Assembly (NCBI GenBank): GCA_020853255.1
Contig: JADYZI010000008.1
Location: 1-5,351 of the forward strand
Direction: 5' to 3'
DNA from: Acidobacteriota bacterium
Lineage (GTDB): Bacteria; Acidobacteriota; Blastocatellia; Pyrinomonadales; Pyrinomonadaceae
DNA length: 5,351 bases
Part shown: one piece after another, positions 1 through 5,053 of the stretch
Layout of the letters: every line of letters begins with the position of its first letter
How positions within the stretch are numbered: the first letter of the stretch is position 1
Translations under genes and position numbers: made by a program
Notes under the pieces: generated by a model
Seen by the model: the letters and a program-made list of their open reading frames with translations, nothing else
Told to the model about the DNA's origin: nothing
The model's database searches: none

Positions 1-98
1 CCGTTCATCGCGAGCAGAAGGAAGAAGAAGATCGCGAGACCGATCGCTGCATTAAAGATAGCGATCAGAATTGCGGCGGTGAGCTTTATGGCTATCAT
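1..98 (-). CDS. Small membrane protein, N-terminal fragment cut by window edge
   Basis: An ATG at 98-96 on the minus strand opens a frame that reads 32 codons to the left edge without a stop. The peptide starts MIAIKLTAAILIAIFNAAIG and continues with a Leu/Phe-rich stretch. It forms one hydrophobic helix of about 25 residues with a single Lys near the N terminus, so it is either a membrane anchor or an uncleaved signal. The bases just before the ATG are purine-rich (AAAAGAAG) and could serve as a weak ribosome site. The gene diverges from the exported rhodanese gene at 274. I do not recognise the family from this fragment. It is supported by the clean start and the coherent hydrophobic segment, but it is too short to be sure it is coding. 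Confidence 0.5.
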   Translation of the reverse strand, partial: MIAIKLTAAILIAIFNAAIGLAIFFFLLLAMN

Positions 99-259
99 CT
101 TCTTTTCTACTCGGGACTATCGGCGGAGAAGCGCATCACACCCAACATTTTACAAGAATTTCTGGGCAAGTTGGCAAGAAGATCTCAAGGGGGTGCTTCC
201 CGAGAAGCCCTTGCATCCCTGATCGCCGCTTCTGCATCTACAAACTAACAGATCCGGTT

Positions 260-266
260 GGAGGTG
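260..266 (+). promoter_or_regulatory. Strong Shine-Dalgarno of the rhodanese gene
   Basis: GGAGGTG lies 7 nt before the ATG at 274, a near-perfect complement to the 16S 3' end. It fixes the start of the rhodanese-like gene and is the best ribosome site in the window. Confidence 0.85.
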
Positions 267-273
267 TTTTTCA

Positions 274-813
274 ATGATAAAGAGATCCATCATTCTCGCG
301 GTCGCGCTGACGATGCTTGCGATCGCGGCAAACGCGCAATCAAACGCGAGTCTTACTAACCCGGCCATTGATATGGATGGCTTCCTTCGGGTTTCGCGAA
401 ATGCCGCAAAACATCGCTCGACCCGTCGCCTGACCGAGGATCAGTTCATCGCGGCGAGTAAAGAGCCTGGCGTTGTGATACTCGATGCCAGGAGCAGCGA
501 GAAGTTCAACGAGCTGCACATTGCAGGAGCTATCAACCTGAGCTTTCCCGACATCACGGTCGAGAGCCTCGCCAAAGCCTTGCCCTACAAGACAACCAAG
601 ATCCTGATCTACTGTAATAACAATTTCGAGAACGAGCCGAGCGCTTTCCCGACAAAGGTCGCCCCCGCATCGCTCAATCTCTCGACATACATCTCGCTAT
701 ACACATACGGGTATCGAAACGTCTATGAACTCGGCCCGCTGCTCGACGCAAAAACGACAAAGCTCAAACTCGTCTCATCAAATGACGAGGCAAGAAGTGC
801 TGCAGTTCGGTAA
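274..813 (+). CDS. Exported rhodanese-like domain protein
   Basis: The 179-residue product has a Sec signal peptide: basic MIKR, a hydrophobic core to about residue 18, and a likely cleavage after ANA (residue 21). It should therefore act in the periplasm or outside the cell. Residues about 53-157 form a single rhodanese domain. VVILDARSSEKFNELHIAGAI (68-87) is the conserved first motif with the D71/R73 pair, IYC (112-114) presents the candidate catalytic Cys114, and YGYRNVYELG (145-154) is the closing motif. The active-site loop CNNNFENEPSAFPTK is longer and more Asn-rich than the classical six-residue loop, so the sulfur acceptor is unknown and thiosulfate sulfurtransferase activity should not be assumed. 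From memory, similar exported single-domain proteins with the CNNNFEN loop occur in several environmental phyla. The start is set by the Shine-Dalgarno at 260-266. The gene stands alone, divergent from the gene at 1-98 and convergent with the membrane protein ending at 997. Confidence 0.93.
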   Translation: MIKRSIILAVALTMLAIAANAQSNASLTNPAIDMDGFLRVSRNAAKHRSTRRLTEDQFIAASKEPGVVILDARSSEKFNELHIAGAINLSFPDITVESLAKALPYKTTKILIYCNNNFENEPSAFPTKVAPASLNLSTYISLYTYGYRNVYELGPLLDAKTTKLKLVSSNDEARSAAVR

Positions 814-830
814 GCGTAACTCATCGAAGT

Positions 831-986
831 TCAACCAGCCCGGCTGATCTCGGCGACGCCGATGCCGACGACCGCGTTGATTCCCGCAACAATGATCGTT
901 GCAATGATCTTTGGTGTGAATCTACTTACTGTGTTTTTTCGCTCGCTTGCTTGCAGGCACCGAGTCTTCTGCCAAGGGCCTAAGGA
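831..986 (-). other. Possible decayed or unannotated small membrane ORF
   Basis: This minus-strand frame is open from just after a TAA at 989-987 to a TGA at 833-831. Its C-terminal part reads KIIATIIVAGINAVVGIGVA, followed by EISRAG and the stop. That hydrophobic segment can be aligned without gaps with KLTAAILIAIFNAAIGLAIF of the fragment at 1-98, sharing K, A, I, A, N, A and G at matching places. I see no ATG, GTG or TTG in frame at a sensible position and no ribosome site. It is either a remnant of a small membrane gene or chance; low-complexity hydrophobic sequence makes such matches easy. Apart from this, the gap 814-996 shows nothing I can name and no convincing terminator. Confidence 0.2.
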
Positions 987-996
987 TTAAAACCCG

Positions 997-1500
997 CTAA
1001 GACAAGTGGATGCCACGATCAGTTACTCTGGTTTGCCAACCGGCAAACGTAAGCGACGAAACACCCACCGAGAGAGCACTTATTACACAGGATGCAAACA
1101 AAGCCGAAAGCATCACCGACGCGAAGCTAGGCGGTTCGAGGAGAAATGGATCGCCTGCTGAGTATCGTGATCGCGTGACCAAGTAGAGATAACACCAACT
1201 CGAAAATGTGAAAAAGACGGCTGAACCTATCGGGATGAGAAGGTATGACGGCACAAACCGCATGAAAAAGGATCTAAAGAGGTAAGCGACCGCTGCAACA
1301 ATGACCGCTGCCACGATGCACCATACCGAGGCGGAAAGAAGATCAGAGTTAGCGAAAGATGCTCCGTGGTTATAATGATCGACTGTCGAGAAAAACTGCC
1401 AAAAATAGAACATGACCGCGAAGATCATTACCCCGCAACTCGATACGGCGACGACCACTACACCGTCGATCGAGTATGAGTTATTTGAGCTCAGGTCCAT
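997..1500 (-). CDS. Four-helix integral membrane protein, unknown function
   Basis: The 167-residue product has four predicted membrane helices at about residues 13-37, 54-75, 86-109 and 126-153, joined by short loops, with short polar ends. Four Cys (22, 61, 103, 138) all lie inside or at the edge of helices, and positive charges are few (R76, R81, R110, R112, R158, R162). I do not recognise the family and see no catalytic motif. The ATG at 1500 lies 22 nt after the stop of the PIN toxin gene on the same strand, with no terminator in between, so it is probably transcribed with the antitoxin-toxin pair. Only a distant GAAG is visible as a ribosome site. Whether it belongs functionally to the toxin module or is a neighbour read from the same promoter cannot be told from sequence. 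The consistent helix pattern supports real coding; overlapping plus-strand frames are less protein-like. Confidence 0.68.
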   Translation of the reverse strand: MDLSSNNSYSIDGVVVVAVSSCGVMIFAVMFYFWQFFSTVDHYNHGASFANSDLLSASVWCIVAAVIVAAVAYLFRSFFMRFVPSYLLIPIGSAVFFTFSSWCYLYLVTRSRYSAGDPFLLEPPSFASVMLSALFASCVISALSVGVSSLTFAGWQTRVTDRGIHLS

Positions 1501-1522
1501 TTATCTGCAATTCTTCTACGTC

Positions 1523-1924
1523 TCATTTCCAAAGCAGCTTCAAGCCGTACTTCTTGAACCGAGCAAATTCCGCGTCGCCGCTCACAAGAGTAAGTCCTCG
1601 TAAGATCGCTTGCCAAATAAGCAACCGATCAAAAGGATCGCTGTGGGATGATTCGGCAAGCTCGCCCATGGTTGCAGTTTCATCAGGCAGAATACCGATT
1701 GGTACAAAACCCATGTCAACCGCACGCAAAGGAAGTTCGCCCGGCCTTACCTTACCGATATCCAATTTCCCAGCTCTGACCTTGATAGCGATCTCCCAAA
1801 ATGTAGCGGCACTGACAAATACCTCGTTGTCGGTATCCCTGATGGTTTCGGCAACCGCATTTGGCAAGCGCGTCGATTCGCCGGTTACCCAGAGAAAAAT
1901 ATGCGTATCAAGGAGCAATTTCAT
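1523..1924 (-). CDS. vapC: PIN-domain ribonuclease toxin, VapC type
   Basis: The 133-residue product is a single PIN domain of normal length. The acidic metal site is complete: D6 in LLLDTHIFLW, E44 in TFWEIAIK, D96/D99 in SDPFDRLLIWQA and D117 in LVSGD. The WEIAIK and DPFDRLL signatures match the subgroup of type II toxins paired with Phd/YefM-like antitoxins (often called PIN_Sll0205-like). Members of the wider PIN family are Mg2+-dependent endoribonucleases, often cutting tRNA or rRNA; the target here cannot be read from sequence. The ATG at 1924 overlaps the antitoxin stop in an ATGA (1924-1921), which implies translational coupling, with the antitoxin made first. All catalytic residues are present, so the toxin should be active if expressed. 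The membrane-protein gene follows 22 nt downstream. Confidence 0.93.
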   Translation of the reverse strand: MKLLLDTHIFLWVTGESTRLPNAVAETIRDTDNEVFVSAATFWEIAIKVRAGKLDIGKVRPGELPLRAVDMGFVPIGILPDETATMGELAESSHSDPFDRLLIWQAILRGLTLVSGDAEFARFKKYGLKLLWK

Positions 1925-2175
1925 ATCTTGAGGCTGATGAACTCCTCTTCCGTCATTTTGAAATCGTCCGAAAATACGACTTTCATCTTGCCATCAAGAA
2001 TGCCGAGTTTGCGTTTTTTCTTCTTCGACTTAGATTTGTTATCGCTGATAGGCACGAGACGAGCGACCGGCTTTTTCTTTTTTCCATAAACGATCTCTAT
2101 CGTTTCGCCCTGCTGCACCTTTTCAAGTACCTCAGAAAATTGAGCTTTTAATTCTCCAACTGGAAGACTTTTCAT
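1921..2175 (-). CDS. Phd/YefM-family antitoxin
   Basis: The 84-residue product begins with the Phd/YefM dimerisation and DNA-binding fold: MKSLPVGELKAQFSEVLEKV, then QQGETIEIVYGKKKKPVARLVPI (residues 21-43). A Lys-rich linker follows (residues 47-56, including KKKKRK). The C-terminal tail, KLGILDGKMKVVF plus an acidic stretch (SDDFKMTEEEF), is the part that normally wraps around the PIN toxin and blocks its active site. The start is secure: the only in-frame codons upstream are AAT-CGA-AGA and then TAG, so no longer form exists. No Shine-Dalgarno precedes the ATG, and the promoter is so close that a leaderless mRNA is expected. The stop overlaps the toxin ATG. By analogy with the family, the protein probably represses its own promoter, with the toxin as co-repressor. 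Confidence 0.92.
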   Translation of the reverse strand: MKSLPVGELKAQFSEVLEKVQQGETIEIVYGKKKKPVARLVPISDNKSKSKKKKRKLGILDGKMKVVFSDDFKMTEEEFISLKI

Positions 2176-2181
2176 TCTTCG

Positions 2182-2210
2182 ATTCTACGCTGTTCGTGAC
2201 AAGTTGACAA
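2182..2210 (-). promoter_or_regulatory. Promoter of the antitoxin-toxin operon
   Basis: On the minus strand, TTGTCA (2210-2205, five of six bases of the -35 consensus) is followed by a 17-bp spacer and TAGAAT (2187-2182, five of six of the -10 consensus). Only 6 nt separate the -10 box from the antitoxin ATG at 2175, so transcription should begin at or within a base or two of the A of the ATG. The -35 region carries an 8-bp near-direct repeat, CTTGTCAA then CTTGTCAC, which could be an antitoxin operator half-site pair. An in-frame TAG lies within the -10 box. Confidence 0.65.
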
Positions 2211-2263
2211 GAAAAAGCTGATCCCCCATCTCTGACGAACTCGATGACGATAGTCTTTGAGGG

Positions 2264-3439
2264 TCAATCCGCGAAAGCAACGGTGAGTTGTTTGAGTTTC
2301 ATTGAATCGCTTTGGTCGATCGTCGAGACCTCATCGCGAGTGACGTAGTTGTAGAGGATGTCGCGTTGCTGGGGTGTGTATCCGGCTTCGCGTATCTGGT
2401 ACCGGAGCTCTTTTTCGTTGGCGTCGGTGTTGGCACCTGCGGCAGAGACGACGTTCTCTTCGATCATTATCGAACCCATATCATCGGCGCCGAATCGCAA
2501 GGCGGCCTGGCCGATCTTTAGACCTTGCGTGAGCCACGAGGCTTGTATGTGCTGAATATTGTCGAGGAAAAGCCTTGAGACGGCGAGCATCGTGAGGTAG
2601 TCGATGCCGGTCGGTTCTTCCGTGATCTTGCGTCCCAATGCAGTATTTTCCCGCTGGAATGTCCAAGGGATGAATGCAGTGAATTGTCCGCCCTTGCCGG
2701 TTTCATCTATGCGGGCGAGTGATTCGTCCTGCAGTTGACGCACGAGGTCGAGGTGCCGCACCCGATGCTCGATCCGGTCGCCGATGCCGAACATCATCGT
2801 TGCGGTCGATATCAATCCGGCCTTGTGAACCGAACGCATTACGTCAAGCCATTCCTGCGTGGTGCATTTTGTCGAAACGCGTTTACGCACCTCGTCATCG
2901 AGTATTTCTGCGCCACCGCCGGGGAGCGAATTGAGCCCGGCAGCTTTCAGCCGCTCAACGATCGTGTCGTAATCGAGGCCCGAGATGAGCGAGATATTGT
3001 GGATCTCCGGCGGTGAGAAACAGTGCAGCTGAAACTTCGGATATTTTGCGTGCAGCGTACTGAGAAGGTCCTCGTACCATTCGATATTAAAATCCGGGTG
3101 AAGTCCGCCCTGCATCAAAACGCCGGTGCCGCCAAGCTCGATCGTCTCGTCGATGCGTTTTTCGATCTCTTCCATCGAATGGACGTACGTGTCCGGTTTG
3201 CCCGGCCGGCGATAGAACGCGCAGAATGTACAGACGACGTTGCAGACGTTCGTATAATTAATGTTGCGGTCGATGATGTAGGTGACCACATCATTCCCGT
3301 TCTTTCGCTGCCGGATCTCATCCGCGGCCAGGCCGATGCGAAGAATGTCCTTCGATTCGAGAAGCGCGGTGCAATCATCGGTCGAGAGCCTTTCGCCCGC
3401 TAGGGCCTTGTCCAAAATTGGCTGTATCAAAACTTTCAC
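2264..3439 (-). CDS. mqnC: Cyclic dehypoxanthinyl futalosine synthase (MqnC)
   Basis: This radical-SAM enzyme of the futalosine pathway cyclises dehypoxanthine futalosine on the way to menaquinone, in the cytoplasm. In the 391-residue form, NINYTNVC then NVVCTFC carries the CxxxCxxC cluster motif (C66, C70, C73). Also present are the family blocks GVLMQGGLHPD (about 106-116), FSPPEI, LNSLPGGGAEIL (about 169-180), GQFTAFIPWTFQ (about 251-262), LDNIQHIQASW and the C-terminal IMIEENVVSAAGA. Size and motif order fit MqnC rather than MqnE. I chose GTG at 3439: it gives an N terminus (VKVLIQPILDKALAGERL) close to the family norm, and a candidate extended -10 box lies just upstream. A TTG at 3457 would add six residues. 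Neither start has a clear Shine-Dalgarno. The canonical FGHVE stretch is replaced by FGIGDRIEHR, and about ten extra residues (around 240-250) precede the GGQFTAF block. The gene shares strand and pathway with mqnA at 5054-5351. Confidence 0.93.
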   Translation of the reverse strand: MKVLIQPILDKALAGERLSTDDCTALLESKDILRIGLAADEIRQRKNGNDVVTYIIDRNINYTNVCNVVCTFCAFYRRPGKPDTYVHSMEEIEKRIDETIELGGTGVLMQGGLHPDFNIEWYEDLLSTLHAKYPKFQLHCFSPPEIHNISLISGLDYDTIVERLKAAGLNSLPGGGAEILDDEVRKRVSTKCTTQEWLDVMRSVHKAGLISTATMMFGIGDRIEHRVRHLDLVRQLQDESLARIDETGKGGQFTAFIPWTFQRENTALGRKITEEPTGIDYLTMLAVSRLFLDNIQHIQASWLTQGLKIGQAALRFGADDMGSIMIEENVVSAAGANTDANEKELRYQIREAGYTPQQRDILYNYVTRDEVSTIDQSDSMKLKQLTVAFAD

Positions 3440-3447
3440 GCAATATG

Positions 3448-3456
3448 ATTTTACCA
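3448..3456 (-). promoter_or_regulatory. Candidate extended -10 box of mqnC
   Basis: On the minus strand, TGG-TAAAAT (3456-3448) matches an extended -10 (TGn plus five of six bases). No -35 box is visible at the right distance because the heptamer repeat occupies it. Transcription would start near 3441, just before the GTG at 3439, and would exclude the TTG at 3457. This is a weak call on its own. Confidence 0.3.
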
Positions 3457-3470
3457 AAGAATTTGAAAAT

Positions 3471-3505
3471 ACAGCTTACAGCTAGAAGCTGATAGCTGTA
3501 AGCTG
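3471..3505. repeat. Five tandem AGCT-core heptamers forming a hairpin
   Basis: Five consecutive 7-bp units fit NNAGCTN: ACAGCTT, ACAGCTA, GAAGCTG, ATAGCTG and TAAGCTG. AGCT recurs exactly every 7 bp, at 3473, 3480, 3487, 3494 and 3501. The array is also a perfect inverted repeat: 14 bp at 3471-3484 pairs with 3493-3506 around an 8-nt loop, and on the plus strand it runs into T7 (3506-3512). It fills most of the gap between the divergent mqnC and DUF1905 genes. Translated, it gives the YSYQLLAVS-type peptide that, from memory, appears in many spurious hypothetical proteins, so it is probably one copy of a dispersed genomic repeat. It has the form of an intrinsic terminator, but no gene lies upstream on the plus strand and the next ATG is 1 nt after the T-tract. 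Confidence 0.85.
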
Positions 3506-3513
3506 TTTTTTTA

Positions 3514-4050
3514 ATGCCGAAGATGATCAAGATAAAGGCTCTGTTGGACCACGCGCCCGAAACGTCGGGCTGGCATTTCCTCGTTATCGAGAAAAAGACG
3601 GCCGATAAGCTTTCGTTCAAGGATAAAAGGTACAAGCGTGTCGTCTGCACGATCAAGGGAGGCGAACCGTTTCAGTGTGCCCTGATGCCGTCAGGCGGCC
3701 GATTCTATATCATCGTCAATAAAAAGAAGCGCGAGGCTCTCGGGATCGTCGCCGGCGACAAGGTCGATGTAGTACTTGTTCTCGACGAAAGCAAATACGG
3801 CCTGCCGATGCCCGAGGAATTTCGTGAGGTTCTGGATCAGGATCCTGAGGGCGACAAACTCTTTCACTCACTGACGCCCGGCAAACAGCGTTCATTGCTT
3901 TACTACGTCGGCAATATCAAGGACGTCGACCAGCGGATATTCCAAGCACTCGCTATCATCGAACACATCAAAGAGCACGGAAAGGTCATCGACAAGCTCT
4001 TGTATCAGGATTTGAAACGGCCATCGCCAAGAGAACTGAATTATGACTGA
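3514..4050 (+). CDS. DUF1905 / YdeI-OmdA-like protein
   Basis: The 178-residue product has two parts. Residues about 5-92 match the DUF1905 beta-barrel-like domain: the GWHFLVIEKK block near 19-28, CTIKGGEPFQCALMPSGGRFYIIVNKKKREALGI at 45-78, then AGDKVDVVLVLDE. Residues about 98-165 match the YdeI/OmdA-type helical C terminus (LFHSLTPGKQRSLLYYVGNIKDVDQRIFQALAIIEHI). The family has been linked to bacteriocin protection in enterobacteria, but its biochemical role is not established and I do not assign one. The protein is soluble, with no signal peptide. The ATG at 3514 has no Shine-Dalgarno; it sits 1 nt after the T-tract of the heptamer hairpin, and a second ATG at 3523 is an equal candidate. 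The 3' end overlaps the alarmone synthetase gene by 8 nt, so the two are probably translated together. Confidence 0.87.
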   Translation: MPKMIKIKALLDHAPETSGWHFLVIEKKTADKLSFKDKRYKRVVCTIKGGEPFQCALMPSGGRFYIIVNKKKREALGIVAGDKVDVVLVLDESKYGLPMPEEFREVLDQDPEGDKLFHSLTPGKQRSLLYYVGNIKDVDQRIFQALAIIEHIKEHGKVIDKLLYQDLKRPSPRELNYD

Positions 4051-4768
4051 CTTTTCAAGATCGCAGATCGATCGATTGGGGGAGCGTCTTAGACACAATA
4101 GTATTACTGTCGATGACAGACAATTGCTCGATGATTATCGACGGTCCTTCTCGTCTGTTTATGAGAAGGTTCTAAGCGTGCTTGGGACAAGGCCGGCGTT
4201 TGCACCAACGGGACGGCCGTCTAAATCAACTATATCGATCGTCGACAAGCTCGCCCGCGAGAGTATTAGGCTTTCTCAAATGCAAGACATTGCGGGCTGC
4301 AGAGTAATCGTGGGCGACGTTTACGACCAAGATGCGGCAGTTGGTGTTATTAGTTCAATGTTCGAGCAAGTCACTGTGATAGATCGTCGTAAAAAGCCAA
4401 GCCACGGCTATCGCGCTGTTCATATTGTCGCCAAAATGGATGGGAAGCAGATAGAGATACAGATCCGAACCCAACTGCAGCACCTTTGGGCAGAGAACGT
4501 CGAGAAATTTGCCGATGCATTTGGCAAAGAGATAAAGTACGGAATCGGCGACCAAGAAGTCTTGAAAAGGCTTTCAAAACTCTCGAAAGGTATCTCCCTA
4601 GTCGAGACCGTCGAAGCCGGATTCGCGGTCATTGAAAAGAAAAAAACGGAGCTGCCAGCCCAATATCAAGCAATGCATGAAGATAATCTTCGCCACCACG
4701 CAGAACTAAAAGAAATGCTTCGGCAATCTCTTCAGGAGTCGATCGATCTGCTGGAAAATCCCTCGTGA
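4043..4768 (+). CDS. Single-domain RelA/SpoT alarmone synthetase
   Basis: The 241-residue protein has the RelA/SpoT nucleotide pyrophosphotransferase domain without the HD hydrolase, TGS or ACT domains, so it can make but not degrade alarmones. The key elements look intact: TGRPSKSTISIVDKLARE (56-73) as the ATP-binding basic loop, DIAGCRVIV (82-90), KPSHGYRAVH (118-127) with the guanine-stacking Tyr123, EIQIRT (138-143) with the metal-binding Glu138, and W149-A150. A charged, coiled-coil-like C terminus (about 190-241, KKKTELPAQYQAMHEDNLRHHAELKEML) follows. Products could be (p)ppGpp, or, in toxic relatives (toxSAS), (p)ppApp or pyrophosphorylated tRNA; sequence alone does not decide. The start overlaps the DUF1905 gene by 8 nt with a weak GAGA upstream, and a 77-residue partner gene follows 30 nt downstream. 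That context suggests a toxin-antitoxin pair, but a housekeeping small synthetase remains possible. Confidence 0.92.
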   Translation: MTDFSRSQIDRLGERLRHNSITVDDRQLLDDYRRSFSSVYEKVLSVLGTRPAFAPTGRPSKSTISIVDKLARESIRLSQMQDIAGCRVIVGDVYDQDAAVGVISSMFEQVTVIDRRKKPSHGYRAVHIVAKMDGKQIEIQIRTQLQHLWAENVEKFADAFGKEIKYGIGDQEVLKRLSKLSKGISLVETVEAGFAVIEKKKTELPAQYQAMHEDNLRHHAELKEMLRQSLQESIDLLENPS

Positions 4769-4787
4769 TACAATGAGAAGTGTGGAC

Positions 4788-4793
4788 GGTGAG
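4788..4793 (+). promoter_or_regulatory. Shine-Dalgarno of the 77-residue partner gene
   Basis: GGTGAG lies 5 nt before the ATG at 4799. An in-frame TGA at 4790-4792, inside this site, rules out a longer form, so both start and reading frame of the small gene are well supported. Confidence 0.7.
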
Positions 4794-4798
4794 CAAGT

Positions 4799-5032
4799 AT
4801 GTTCTTTTTGATCGAATACAACAGAAGCATCGGCAAATTGGTAAGTCTGCGGACATTCTCCACCCTCAGGTCGGCGGAGGATAAGCGGTTGGAACTGGAA
4901 TTTAGCTTACATTCCGGTGGCATTGAACACGAGGTCGTCGTTCTCGAAGCCGACAGCGAGGCGGCAATCAGAAAGACTCACCGACGCTATTTTGAAGACC
5001 TAAAGGACCTTCTGCAGCCGCTGGCTCTCTAA
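4799..5032 (+). CDS. 77-residue protein downstream of alarmone synthetase, candidate antitoxin or partner
   Basis: This small soluble protein begins MFFLIEYNRSIGKLVSLRTF (a likely beta hairpin). It continues with a charged helix (RSAEDKRLELEF, about 24-35), a strand HEVVVLEA (44-51) and a helix ending in RKTHRRYFEDLKDLL (58-72), giving an alternating beta-beta-alpha-beta-alpha pattern. It has no signal peptide, membrane helix or Cys. I recall similar small proteins with the FFLIEY start and a THxRYF-like end, but cannot attach a characterised function. It follows the alarmone synthetase by 30 nt on the same strand with a good Shine-Dalgarno, so the two are almost certainly co-transcribed. The position is the one an antitoxin of a toxSAS system can take. 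A structural or regulatory partner of the synthetase is the main alternative. The gene is convergent with mqnA, 21 nt away. Confidence 0.8.
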   Translation: MFFLIEYNRSIGKLVSLRTFSTLRSAEDKRLELEFSLHSGGIEHEVVVLEADSEAAIRKTHRRYFEDLKDLLQPLAL

Positions 5033-5053
5033 CTCCGCTTACGTCGCCCTCTA

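Noticed and set aside
195..225. Possible hairpin leader before the rhodanese gene (GCTTC-CCGA-GAAGC)
   Set aside because: The stem is only 5 bp with poor flanking pairing, and no riboswitch or attenuator features accompany it.
150..368. 72-residue minus-strand frame over the rhodanese start
   Set aside because: It overlaps the signal peptide region of a well-supported gene with a strong Shine-Dalgarno, and nothing in it looks like a protein family.
843..866. GC-rich palindrome (CGGCGACGCCG) as terminator after the rhodanese gene
   Set aside because: The loop would be too short and no T-tract follows on either strand.
1476..1931. 151-residue plus-strand frame opposite the PIN toxin
   Set aside because: It is antisense to a toxin with complete catalytic motifs, has no family features, and its Ser/Arg-rich composition is that of a shadow frame.
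2176..2263. Terminator downstream of mqnC
   Set aside because: I found no stable stem followed by a T-run in the 88-nt gap; read-through into the toxin-antitoxin operon cannot be excluded.
3023..3403. 126-residue plus-strand frame opposite mqnC
   Set aside because: It lies wholly antisense to the conserved radical-SAM core of mqnC and has no ribosome site or recognisable domain.
3471..3512. Ordinary intrinsic terminator
   Set aside because: The hairpin plus T-tract has the right form on the plus strand, but no plus-strand gene lies just upstream, and the next ATG follows after 1 nt. The exact heptamer periodicity is better explained as a repeat element.
3375..3656. 93-residue minus-strand frame across the heptamer repeat
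   Set aside because: It spans the 5' ends of two real genes and contains the repeat-derived YSYQLLAVS peptide, a typical spurious translation.
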